Shown here in pieces: positions 36,501 to 43,147 of a stretch of 64,000 nucleotides of DNA. Location of the stretch: assembly GCF_000744705.1 (NCBI RefSeq), contig NZ_JQML01000001.1, positions 5,776,017 through 5,840,016 of the forward strand, read 5' to 3'. How positions within the stretch are numbered: position 1 is the first letter of the stretch; every line of letters starts with the position of its first letter. The notes beneath the pieces are model-generated. The model did not search any database. It was not told the DNA's origin and was given only the letters and a program-made list of their open reading frames with translations. The DNA comes from Streptacidiphilus albus JL83. GTDB lineage: Bacteria; Actinomycetota; Actinomycetes; Streptomycetales; Streptomycetaceae. The position numbers and the translations under genes are program-made.

Positions 36501-37761
36501 GGCACTGCTCACCCTGCTGCTGTACGCGGCGCTGGTGGCCGGGCTGGTCCGGCTGCTGTCGCGGGCGCTCCGCCCCGGGGTCCACCCGGCGCTGGGCCGC
36601 ACCGCCTGGTCCGCCTGGGCGGTGTCGAGCCTGGTCGCCGGTGCCCGGTCGGCCCTCTTCCCGCTCTACGCCAGCCTGCTGACGCCGGCCTGGCTGCGGC
36701 TGCTGGGGGCGCGGGTCGGCCGTCGGGTCGAGGCGTCCACGGTGCTCGGCCTGCCGGCCCTGATGCGGATCGACGACTACGCCTTCCTCGCCGACGACAC
36801 CCTGCTCGCCCCCTACGAGCTGGGCGGCGGTCGGCTGCGGCTGGGCCGGGCGGTGGTCGGTCGCCGGGCCTTCGTCGGCAACTCGGGGATCGTCGGACCG
36901 GACCGGGCGCTGCCCGAGGACTCGCTGGTCGGCGTCCTCTCGGACGCCCCGCCGGCCGGGCTGCTCGGGCCCGGCGGCTCCTGGCTGGGACGCCCCGGGC
37001 TGCCGGTCCGCCGACTCCCGGACCCGGGCGACAGCGCGCGCACCTACGACCCGCCGCGACGGCTGGTGCTGGCGCGGGCGGCGGTCGAGCTCTGCCGGCT
37101 GCTGCCGCTGCTGCTCAGCGTCCTGCTGGGGGACCTGGCGGTGACCGGGATGCAGTACGCGCTGAGCCACTGCGGCCTGCCGCTGTGCGCGCTGACGGCG
37201 GGACTGCTGCTGCTCGGCTGCGGCCTGGCGGCCTGCCTGCTCACCACTGCGGCCAAATGGCTGCTGCTCGGCCGCTACCGCGAGGGACAGCAGCCGCTGT
37301 GGAGTTCCTTCGTCTGGCGCAACGAGCTCTTCGACTCCTGGGTCGAGGAGCTGGCCATGCCCTGGCTCGGCAACGGACTGCTCGGCACGCCCTTCCTCAA
37401 CGCCTGGCTGCGCAGCCTGGGCGCGCGGATCGGGCGGGGGGTGTGGTGCGAGACCCACTGGCTGCCGGAACTGGACCTGGTGCGGATCGGTGACGGTGCG
37501 TCGGTCAACCGGGGCGTGGTGGTGCAGACCCATCTCTTCCACGACCGGTTGCTCCGGATGGACGGGATCACGGTCGGCGCGGGGGCGACCCTGGGTCCGC
37601 ACTCGATCGTGCTGCTCGGCTCCGAGGTCGGTGCGGGCACGGTGGTCGGTCCCTGCTCGCTGGTGATGCGGGGCGAGTCGCTGCCGGCCGAGGGCCGCTG
37701 GCTGGGCAACCCGGTGGTGGACTGGCCCGCCGCTGCGGAGCGGCCGACCGGTCGGGGGTGA
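33547..37761 (+). CDS. Pls-like single-module NRPS (candidate cationic poly-amino-acid synthetase)
   Basis: A 1404-residue membrane-bound synthetase. Adenylation domain about 35-565: A3 IIFTSGTTGRPKG, A4 FDASCEEMW, A5 NTYGPTE, A8 GRADEQVKLGGRRIELGEID, A10 TSGKVDRKALP with Lys560. Carrier domain: DSDFFALGGTSLAAARL with Ser616. Six membrane helices follow in three pairs (about 697-755, 937-1005 and 1173-1242), each pair followed by a soluble domain with left-handed beta-helix repeats. There is no condensation or thioesterase domain. This is the A-T-TM2-C1-TM2-C2-TM2-C3 plan of epsilon-poly-L-lysine synthetase (1319 residues). Pocket residues read about D-A-E-T-I-G-T-V-V-K, the acidic residue fitting a cationic substrate. 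GTG 33547 has a weak ribosome site; GTG 33496 is an alternative. No resistance, hydrolase or export gene adjoins. Confidence 0.88.
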   Translation: MDPENLTSAAVTLPPRPEPPGRTASAVWPGGPPAPERTLVDILDAAVRRHPRAPALDAPTGTAEGSPRTVLDYRGLRAAAGAVAAGLGERGIGPGDRVGVRLPSGTAELYTAILGVLCAGAAYVPVDVDDPDERAAMIWADAQVCAVLGPGGQVDPGPSPAGGRAGPGTGAAAGAPTPADDAWIIFTSGTTGRPKGVAVTHRSAAAFVDAEAALFLRDAPLGPGDRVLAGLSVAFDASCEEMWLAWRHGGCLVPAPRALVKAGVDLGAWLVEQRVTVVSTVPTLAALWPAAALDRVRLLIVGGEACPAELVERLDVPGREFWNTYGPTETTVVACGALLRAGEPVRIGAPLAGWELAVVNPEGEPVAWGEVGELLIGGVGAARYLDPAKDAERFRHHAALPGGRCYRSGDLVRADPDGLVFVGRADEQVKLGGRRIELGEIDAALAALPGVRAAAAAVRDTPAGGQLLVGYLVLDRPAERAADRAAELDPGAPLRLRALLPAPTPPPDAGPPLPAPAAARPEALAALRSLLLERLPSALVPTLTVLPELPTRTSGKVDRKALPWPLPSADAASAAVPGAEADQLRGTAARLAEHWRALLGVPVRADSDFFALGGTSLAAARLVALLRERHPGVSVADLYHRPRLGELAHHLDLDAGRPGPSGHPEDGTADRAAGAPAAPRRPVRPVPRRVGAYQAVVLTLLQALAGLRWVLALAVVDDLIGPLPWTAHTSWWLLAAGWALLGSAPGRALIGAGGARLLTRGLRPGDHQRGGRTHLRLWTAERLVAAFNVASVLGTPFASRYARLLGCDVGPGVQLHAMPPVTGLARFGAGCSVEPEADLAGWWLDGDTLRLGAVRIGAGARIGTRSTLLPGAAVGAGAVVAPGSCVGGAVPAGERVHGSPARPDRTPDPAPWTVFAGPAGGTGEDGRRRAREGAWGLVYGLSLTVQQGLPLLAALPALLAVYDLVGRTGSLGAVLVLLLACAVPLALLTLLLYAALVAGLVRLLSRALRPGVHPALGRTAWSAWAVSSLVAGARSALFPLYASLLTPAWLRLLGARVGRRVEASTVLGLPALMRIDDYAFLADDTLLAPYELGGGRLRLGRAVVGRRAFVGNSGIVGPDRALPEDSLVGVLSDAPPAGLLGPGGSWLGRPGLPVRRLPDPGDSARTYDPPRRLVLARAAVELCRLLPLLLSVLLGDLAVTGMQYALSHCGLPLCALTAGLLLLGCGLAACLLTTAAKWLLLGRYREGQQPLWSSFVWRNELFDSWVEELAMPWLGNGLLGTPFLNAWLRSLGARIGRGVWCETHWLPELDLVRIGDGASVNRGVVVQTHLFHDRLLRMDGITVGAGATLGPHSIVLLGSEVGAGTVVGPCSLVMRGESLPAEGRWLGNPVVDWPAAAERPTGRG

Positions 37762-37774
37762 CCGGGAACGAAGC

Positions 37775-37813
37775 GAGGCCCTGCCGACCGGGGGGGAGGG
37801 TCGGCAGGGCCTC
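37775..37813 (+). terminator. First of two tandem terminators after the Pls-like gene
   Basis: Perfect 15-base arms, GAGGCCCTGCCGACC (37775-37789) and its complement (37799-37813), with a G-rich 9-base loop, 13 bases after the stop. Confidence 0.8.
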
Positions 37814-37817
37814 TAAG

Positions 37818-37854
37818 CCTGCTCCGGCCGTCGGGGGGAGTCGGCCGGAGCAGG
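37818..37854 (+). terminator. Second tandem terminator after the Pls-like gene
   Basis: Perfect 13-base arms, CCTGCTCCGGCCG (37818-37830) and its complement (37842-37854), around an 11-base G-rich loop, 4 bases beyond the first hairpin. Confidence 0.75.
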
Positions 37855-38117
37855 GGCTCTGGGTGCGGGCTGGGCCCGCGTGCATCGCACGGGTGGGCTG
37901 CCCTCGGTTCCGACCGTATCAAACTGTCGGGCCTGCGGAGCACCACGAGTGGCGTGCGTTGCCTCGGAAAGTACACCGTTGGCTGCGTCGCTGTGGGCGG
38001 CGCGGGCTGCGGTGGACTTGATCAAGGGTTGATCGGGGTGGAACTGCGGTCACGCCGTCCCGGGGGTGCGGTGCCGTTGACGGGCACAACCCCCGGACCC
38101 CCGGCTCTGCTCAGAAG

Positions 38118-38159
38118 TGCTGCGGTGCGGTACTGCGATGCTGCGGTGCGGTACTGCGG
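38118..38159. repeat. 21-bp tandem duplication downstream of wblE
   Basis: A 21-base unit starting TGCTGCGGTGCGGTACTGCG occurs twice in tandem (38118-38138 and 38139-38159, differing only at the last base) in the 463-base non-coding interval between the Pls-like and wblE genes, which are convergent. Apart from the two terminators nothing else was recognised there. Confidence 0.75.
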
Positions 38160-38224
38160 TGCGTGCTGCCGGTGCTGCTGACAGTGCGTCACGCCGGGCT
38201 TTCAGGGTGGGGCTTGAAACTTCG

Positions 38225-38476
38225 TCAGGCCGTGCGGGCACGGTTGCGGGCGGCGCGGCGCTTCATCGCGCGACGCTCGTCCTCGCTCATCCCGCCCCAG
38301 ACGCCGGCGTCCTGACCGGTCTCCAGGGCCCACTGCAGACAGCTCTCCATGACGGGGCAGCGACGGCACACGGCCTTCGCCTCCTCGATCTGCAGCAGGG
38401 CCGGCCCCGTGTTGCCGATGGGGAAGAACAGCTCGGGGTCTTCTTCCCGGCAGACAGCGCGGTGGCGCCAGTCCAT
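38225..38476 (-). CDS. wblE: WhiB-family iron-sulfur regulator WblE (WhiB1-type)
   Basis: An 83-residue Wbl protein nearly identical in pattern to mycobacterial WhiB1: MDWRHRAVCREEDPELFF at the N-terminus, cysteines 9, 37, 40 and 46 for a [4Fe-4S] cluster, the turn GVWGG, and the basic tail RRAMKRRAARNRART that binds DNA. WhiB1 is NO-sensitive and interacts with the primary sigma factor; WblE is expected to behave similarly. A TGTGA-N6-TCAC site 59-74 bases upstream suggests Crp control. Confidence 0.95.
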   Translation of the reverse strand: MDWRHRAVCREEDPELFFPIGNTGPALLQIEEAKAVCRRCPVMESCLQWALETGQDAGVWGGMSEDERRAMKRRAARNRARTA

Positions 38477-38805
38477 GATGATCCAACTCCTCCTGCCAGC
38501 GGGTTTGTCCCGTCAGGCACTGGTTGCTTGTGAATGTGAACGCTTTCACGAACCCAGGGGCGGGCACAGCGCCGATGCTTGATCGGCAAGCGGGTGCACG
38601 CAGCGTTGCGAGTGGGTTCCGTGCGACGGGTGTCCGGTAACGGACTGTCCCGATCGCCAGGTAAAGGTTCGCAAACCTCGACCCCGGATACAACCCCCTT
38701 CGGGAAGTAAATTTTGATTCCTTGGTGTCGACTACGTCACACCCTGTACTTCTATGGAGTGAAGGGGGGTGTGCGTTCGAGAAGAAGGCCCAGAGGGCCT
38801 TCCAG
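38477..38805. promoter_or_regulatory. wblE upstream region with Crp-like site
   Basis: The 329 bases upstream of wblE hold no gene. TGTGA (38535-38539) and TCACG (38546-38550), six bases apart, match the Crp consensus TGTGA-N6-TCACA at nine of ten conserved positions. In M. tuberculosis whiB1 is controlled by its Crp homologue through comparable sites. The rest of the interval is the 3' end of the lipid-kinase transcript. Confidence 0.65.
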
Positions 38806-39753
38806 TCACACAATCACACGCAGTGCGCGGCGTACGCCTGAGAACCTGACTTGGTTCCGCTCTCCAAGGTGGTCTCCGTCGACCTGAAATGGCAGCGGTT
38901 CCTGCGAATGCAAGGTGAATTCGCGGAGGTCGTGATAAGCGACCACATGTTTGCCCCGCGGACCACTCCCCGAGGCATCCAGGAGTTGGGGGATCGTGCG
39001 CAGGGTCTGAACGAGTGACATCCGGGTCAATCCGAAGATGTCCAGATCCGCGTCGAAGTCGGCCTCCGGCGAGGCGTACACCGGCCGGTTGCCGAGGAAG
39101 GTCCACGGAGAGGCGTTCGAAACTATGGACACCACCAGTCCGTCGACCGGTTCCAGGCCGGGGATACTCAGCGTGATCGGCCCGGTCCGACGGTGCTCCT
39201 TCACCCCGAAGTAGTGGCGCACCGCCTGGTTGACGTAGAGGGTGTGGGTCGAGCGCCGACCGCTGCGGCGGTGCTGCTCCACCCGGCCGACCACGCCGGC
39301 GTCGAAACCGAGGCCGGCGGTGAAGGTGAACCAGCGGTCCGGCAGCCCCTCGGTCGAGGCCCGGCCGAGCCCGATGGTCCGCTCCCTGCCCTCCGCGAGC
39401 GCTCCGAGCAGGACCCCGGTGGCCTCGACCGGGTCGTTGGGCAGCCCCAGGTCGCGGGCGAAGACGTTGGTGCTGCCGCCCGGCACCACCGCCAGTCGGG
39501 GGACGTTCGCGCCGGGGCCCTCGGCCAGCAGGCCGTTGACGACCTCGTTGACGGTGCCGTCGCCGCCGAGGGCGACCACCAGGTCCACGGTGCCGGAGGC
39601 CGTCGCCTCCCGGGCCAGGTCCCGCGCATGGCCCCGGTACTCGGTGCCGACGACGTCCAACTTGAGGTCGCTGGCCAGTGCGTGGGCGAGCACGTCCCTG
39701 GTCCGTCCACTGGTGGTGGTGGCCTTCGGATTGAAGACCAGGAGGGCGCGCAT
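38806..39753 (-). CDS. Diacylglycerol/lipid kinase family protein
   Basis: A 315-residue cytosolic lipid kinase of the DagK/YegS fold. It starts directly with MRALLVFNPKATTTSG; VALGGDGTVNEVVNGLL is the ATP-binding GGDGT motif and LAVVPGGSTNVFARDLGLP the second catalytic loop. The C-terminal beta domain includes FQVDGDHLG. It phosphorylates diacylglycerol or a related lipid, substrate not determined. No Shine-Dalgarno is seen; TAAGCT (complement of 39760-39765) ends 6 bases before the ATG, suggesting a leaderless message. Confidence 0.92.
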   Translation of the reverse strand: MRALLVFNPKATTTSGRTRDVLAHALASDLKLDVVGTEYRGHARDLAREATASGTVDLVVALGGDGTVNEVVNGLLAEGPGANVPRLAVVPGGSTNVFARDLGLPNDPVEATGVLLGALAEGRERTIGLGRASTEGLPDRWFTFTAGLGFDAGVVGRVEQHRRSGRRSTHTLYVNQAVRHYFGVKEHRRTGPITLSIPGLEPVDGLVVSIVSNASPWTFLGNRPVYASPEADFDADLDIFGLTRMSLVQTLRTIPQLLDASGSGPRGKHVVAYHDLREFTLHSQEPLPFQVDGDHLGERNQVRFSGVRRALRVIV

Positions 39754-39819
39754 ACGGTCAGCTTACCTACCGGCCCCCCGGCGGCCTCCGAAGCCCCGGG
39801 CCGCGGCTAGCCTGGACAG

Positions 39820-40320
39820 GTGACTGCTGACACCGCGCTGCCCACGGCCCCTGCCGCAACCGCCGCCCGCCCCGGGACGCTGACGGCCGGAGCCGTCCTG
39901 GCACTGCTCCAGGGCCTGGTGATCGCCCTGTACGGGGTGTACCTGCTGGTCGCCGGCCTGGTCGGGCACCCGCGCACGGGGGTCGGCCTGACCGAGTTCG
40001 GCGGTCTGATCGTGCTGCTGATGGGGCTGCTGCCGCTGGCCGCCGGACGGGCGCTGCTGCGGCTCCGGCGCTGGGGCCGCAGCCCGGCCGTGATGATGGA
40101 CACGCTCTGCCTGGCCGTGGCGTACTTCACCTTCAAGAACGGCGGCGCGCAGATCCCGATCGGGATCCTGGTCGGGCTGTACGGCCTGGCCGGCATCGTG
40201 CTGCTGCTGCACCCGCGGACCACCGCGGTGCTGTGGCCGACGGCCCCGGGGACGGCCCCGGAGACGGCCCCGGAGACGGCCCCGGAAACGACTCGGGACG
40301 GGGCGGCGTCCGGAGCCTGA
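39820..40320 (+). CDS. Small integral membrane protein
   Basis: A 166-residue protein with four predicted membrane helices (about 22-45, 55-74, 88-104 and 107-128) and a C-terminal tail of repeated GTAPETAPETAPET residues encoded by near-identical 12-base repeats at 40248-40290. Function unknown. The GTG has no spaced ribosome site but a TAGCCT hexamer (39808-39813) ends 6 bases before it, mirroring the divergent lipid-kinase gene 66 bases away. Confidence 0.75.
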   Translation: MTADTALPTAPAATAARPGTLTAGAVLALLQGLVIALYGVYLLVAGLVGHPRTGVGLTEFGGLIVLLMGLLPLAAGRALLRLRRWGRSPAVMMDTLCLAVAYFTFKNGGAQIPIGILVGLYGLAGIVLLLHPRTTAVLWPTAPGTAPETAPETAPETTRDGAASGA

Positions 40321-40359
40321 CGGCCCCTCGCGCCGTCCCGTCCCGGGGGCGGCCGCACG

Positions 40360-41514
40360 TCACTCCTCGATCAGCAGCTTGTCGCGGAGCTGGGCCAGGG
40401 TGCGGGCGAGCAGCCGGGAGACGTGCATCTGCGAGATGCCGACCTCGGCCGCGATCTGGGACTGCGTCATGTTGCGGAAGAACCGCAGCACCAGGATCCG
40501 CTGCTCGCGCTGCGGCAGCTGGGCCAGCAGCGGCTTGAGCGACTCCCGGTACTCCACGCCCTCCAGGGCGTCGTCCTCCGCGCCCAGGGTGTCCGCGACC
40601 GCCGGCGACTCGTCGTCGGTGTCGGGGACGTCCAGCGACAGCGTGCTGTAGGCGTTGGCGGACTCCAGCCCCTCCAGCACCTCCTCCTCGGAGATGCCGA
40701 GGCGCTCGGCCAGCTCGTGCACCGTGGGCGAGCGGCCGTGCTGCTGGGACAGCTCGCCGGTCGCGGTGGTCAGCGCCAGCCGCAGCTCCTGCAGCCGGCG
40801 CGGCACCCGCACCGCCCAGCCCTTGTCCCGGAAGTGGCGCTTGATCTCGCCGACGATGGTGGGCGTGGCGTAGGTGGAGAACTCCACGCCCCGCTCGACG
40901 TCGAACCGGTCCACCGACTTGATCAGGCCGATGGTGGCGACCTGGGTCAGGTCGTCCAGCGGCTCGCCGCGGTTGCGGAAGCGCCGGGCCAGGTGCTCCA
41001 CCAGCGGGATGTGCATCCGCACCAGCTGGTTGCGCAGCTCGACGCGCTCCGGCGACTCCTTCTCCAGGGTCGCCAGTCGGACGAACAGGGCCCGCGCGGC
41101 CTCGCGGTCGGGCGCCCCGTGCCGCGGCGTGGTGGCCGGTCGGCCGCCACCCCAGACGTGCGGCTCGGCGGCGGCGCCCTCGGCGGAGCCGTGCTCGCTG
41201 CCGCCCTGGTCGGCGCCCTGCTCGGCGGCGCCCCCGGGGGCGGACTCCCCGTCCGTCGGCGGCGCTATGCCCGCGCCGTCCCGGACCTCGGCCTTGCCCA
41301 GGCCGTCCGTCTCGCCGACCGTCACCGGCGCCTTCTCGTCCGGACGGTCGGCATCGTCTGCGAACACCCTGTCCTCCGCCTGTTCGGCCCCGGAGTGCAC
41401 GGTCTCCGGGGATGACGACATGCCCGCCTGGAGGGGCAGGACAGGTCGGTCCGCACTGAATCCCGGCTCGGCGGCCTGCAGCCCCGAGCCACTGGTGCGC
41501 GTCTGATCACTCAT
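40360..41514 (-). CDS. sigH: SigB/SigF-family stress sigma factor SigH
   Basis: A 384-residue sigma factor. The first 125 residues are acidic, low-complexity and disordered, then the core: region 2 (LVRMHIPLVEHLARRFRNRG, LTQVATIGLIKSVDRFD), region 3 (VPRRLQELRLALTTATGEL) and region 4 (LPQREQRILVLRFFRNMTQSQ onward, quoted in part). In S. coelicolor SigH handles osmotic and developmental stress and is held by the anti-sigma factor encoded just upstream, as here. The ATG at 41514 has GGGGGA at good spacing; internal starts could give shorter forms, known for SigH. Confidence 0.9.
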   Translation of the reverse strand: MSDQTRTSGSGLQAAEPGFSADRPVLPLQAGMSSSPETVHSGAEQAEDRVFADDADRPDEKAPVTVGETDGLGKAEVRDGAGIAPPTDGESAPGGAAEQGADQGGSEHGSAEGAAAEPHVWGGGRPATTPRHGAPDREAARALFVRLATLEKESPERVELRNQLVRMHIPLVEHLARRFRNRGEPLDDLTQVATIGLIKSVDRFDVERGVEFSTYATPTIVGEIKRHFRDKGWAVRVPRRLQELRLALTTATGELSQQHGRSPTVHELAERLGISEEEVLEGLESANAYSTLSLDVPDTDDESPAVADTLGAEDDALEGVEYRESLKPLLAQLPQREQRILVLRFFRNMTQSQIAAEVGISQMHVSRLLARTLAQLRDKLLIEE

Positions 41515-41582
41515 GGCGATCCCCCGTTCCATTCAGTTCCGGGATCCAGTCTTGTCTGTCACGGGCCCTTGGTCGCGGAACG

Positions 41583-41996
41583 TCAGGGCTGGCCGGGGCC
41601 GGCGCCGCGCTTCTTGTGCAGGCTGATGCTGACCGTGCGGTCCGGCTCGACCGTGGCCTCCACCTCGCCGGCCAGTGCCGAGAGCACCGTCCAGGCGAAG
41701 GTGTCGCGCTCGGGGGCGCGGCCGTCGGTGGTCGGGGCCGACACGGTCACCCGCAAGGAGTCGCCGACCAGGCGGAACACGCAGCGCAGCACGCTGCCGG
41801 GAACCGCCTGCTGCAGCAGGATCGCGCAGGCCTCGTCGACCGCGATCCGCAGGTCCTCGATCTCGTCCAGGGTGAAGTCGAGCCTGGCCGCGAGACCCGC
41901 TGTCGCGGTACGCAGGACCGAGAGGTAGGCACCCGCCGCTGGCAGCCGGACTTCTACGAAGTCCTTCGCGTCGGGCTCGCCGTCGTTCTGGGACAC
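41583..41996 (-). CDS. Anti-sigma factor, GHKL ATPase/kinase domain (PrsH/UshX-like)
   Basis: A 137-residue RsbW-like protein. FVEVRLPAAGAYLSVLRTATAGL opens the fold and LRIAVDEACAILLQQA occupies the N-box, though the usual asparagine is not evident, so kinase activity may be weak. It is expected to bind SigH. The start is GTG 41996, five bases after GGAGG; another GTG at 42002 overlaps that ribosome site. The gene is 68 bases upstream of sigH. Confidence 0.85.
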   Translation of the reverse strand: MSQNDGEPDAKDFVEVRLPAAGAYLSVLRTATAGLAARLDFTLDEIEDLRIAVDEACAILLQQAVPGSVLRCVFRLVGDSLRVTVSAPTTDGRAPERDTFAWTVLSALAGEVEATVEPDRTVSISLHKKRGAGPGQP

Positions 41997-42162
41997 CCTC
42001 ACCTCCGATGGTGTTGCTCCGCCAAGGAGGCGTCGTCGCCCCCGTCGCGGTACTCACAGTGCTGTGCTCTGCTGTACGTCCGGGTGACGCTACCGCGATC
42101 CGCGCCGCGATGTCGCCGCTCCCGCCGACGTCGGTGCGGAAGGCCCGTACGGGTGGTGACTC

Positions 42163-42194
42163 ATAGTAGATTGCCAGGTACGGAGCGTGGCAAT
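42163..42194 (-). promoter_or_regulatory. Candidate promoter and operator of the anti-sigma/sigH operon
   Basis: On the minus strand TTGCCA (complement of 42188-42193) and TACTAT (complement of 42163-42168) are 19 bases apart. ATTGCCA (42170-42176) and TGGCAAT (42188-42194) form a 7-base inverted repeat with an 11-base spacer, overlapping the -35 and abutting the -10. The start lies 166 bases downstream. Confidence 0.45.
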
Positions 42195-42227
42195 GGTCTT
42201 GCCGGATTTTTTGTGCTGTTTCGAATC

Positions 42228-42704
42228 TCAGTCCGAGCCGAGCGCGGCGAGGGTCTCGCCGGTCAGTCGGAACACCGTCCAGCCGTCCATCGGCACGGCG
42301 CCCAGGGACTTGTAGAAGCCGATCGAGGGCTCGTTCCAGTCCAGCACCGACCACTCCATCCGGCCGTAGCCGCGCTCCACGCAGATCCGCGCCAGCGTGG
42401 TGAGCAGCGCCTTGCCGTGGCCGCCGCCCCTGGCCTCCGGGCGGACGTAGAGGTCCTCCAGGTAGAGCCCGTGCACGCCCTTCCAGGTGGAGAAGTTCAG
42501 GAACCAGAGGGCGAAGCCGACAACCGACCCGTTCGTGTCGTCCTCGGCGATGTGTGCGAAGGCCGCCGGATGCGGACCGAAGAGGGCCGCGTGCAACTGC
42601 TCCGCGGTGGCCTCGGCCTCGTCGGGGGCCTGCTCGTATTCGGCGAGTTCACGCACCATGGCGTGGATGCTGGGGACGTCGCTGGCGACGGCGGGGCGAA
42701 TCAT
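42228..42704 (-). CDS. GNAT N-acetyltransferase (diamine acetyltransferase-like)
   Basis: A 158-residue GNAT protein. MIRPAVASDVPSI starts the fold, YLEDLYVRPEARGGGHGKALL is the acetyl-CoA binding motif A, and WSVLDWNEPSIGFYKSLGA the C-terminal motif. The layout resembles spermidine/spermine or thialysine acetyltransferases; the amine substrate is inferred. No ribosome site is seen; TAGTCT (complement of 42712-42717) ends 7 bases before the ATG. It ends 232 bases from the anti-sigma gene. Confidence 0.88.
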   Translation of the reverse strand: MIRPAVASDVPSIHAMVRELAEYEQAPDEAEATAEQLHAALFGPHPAAFAHIAEDDTNGSVVGFALWFLNFSTWKGVHGLYLEDLYVRPEARGGGHGKALLTTLARICVERGYGRMEWSVLDWNEPSIGFYKSLGAVPMDGWTVFRLTGETLAALGSD

Positions 42705-42749
42705 GGCACCGAGACTACGGCGCGGCTGTGCCGCCCCGACCGGTGAGGC

Positions 42750-43013
42750 TCACACCAGCGACCGGTGCGGGAAGCACCAGCGCCAGCTCTCGCCCGGCTC
42801 CAGCGTCCGGATCACCGGGTGGCCCGACTCCGCCGCGTGCTCGGTGGCATGGCGGCCCGGCGAGGAGTCGCAGCAGCCCACCTGCCCGCAGACCAGGCAC
42901 ATCCGGAGCTGCACCGGCGTCTGACCGAGCTCGGCGCAGCGGAGGCAGGTGGCGGACTGCCGCTCGGGCTCCGGGGCCGGGAGACCGGCGGTGTGCGAGC
43001 AGCCAGGGTGCAT
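42750..43013 (-). CDS. UBP-type zinc-finger protein
   Basis: An 87-residue protein made of a single UBP-type zinc finger: paired cysteines CLRC and CLVC, then GCCDSSPGRHATEHAAESGHPV with zinc-binding histidines and the terminal WCFPH. In eukaryotes the domain binds ubiquitin C-termini; its bacterial role is unknown. The ATG follows TACGCT (complement of 43020-43025) by 6 bases and lacks a ribosome site. Confidence 0.85.
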   Translation of the reverse strand: MHPGCSHTAGLPAPEPERQSATCLRCAELGQTPVQLRMCLVCGQVGCCDSSPGRHATEHAAESGHPVIRTLEPGESWRWCFPHRSLV

Positions 43014-43088
43014 GAGGCCAGCGTACGCGTCCGATCCGCGCGCCGTTCGGGAGCTTCGAGCGCCTCTGTGCTTCCGTTGACGCTCGGT

Positions 43089-43113
43089 GACCGGACACGC
43101 CCCGTGTCCGGTC
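43089..43113. promoter_or_regulatory. 25-bp perfect palindrome upstream of the antiporter
   Basis: GACCGGACACG (43089-43099) and CGTGTCCGGTC (43103-43113) are perfect 11-base inverted arms around CCC, ending 34 bases before the antiporter start. Size and position fit a repressor operator between the zinc-finger and antiporter genes. Confidence 0.6.
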
Positions 43114-43147
43114 GATGACGATGGAGTCGGCCGAGAGGACGGAGCCC

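Noticed and set aside
35263-37602. Long open frame on the minus strand within the Pls-like gene
   Set aside because: Composition is low-complexity Q/R/G/P and it is antisense to clear membrane helices and beta-helix repeats.
40248-40290. 12-base repeats at the end of the small membrane protein gene as a mobile element
   Set aside because: They simply encode a TAPE-type tail in frame and show no palindrome or flanking duplication.
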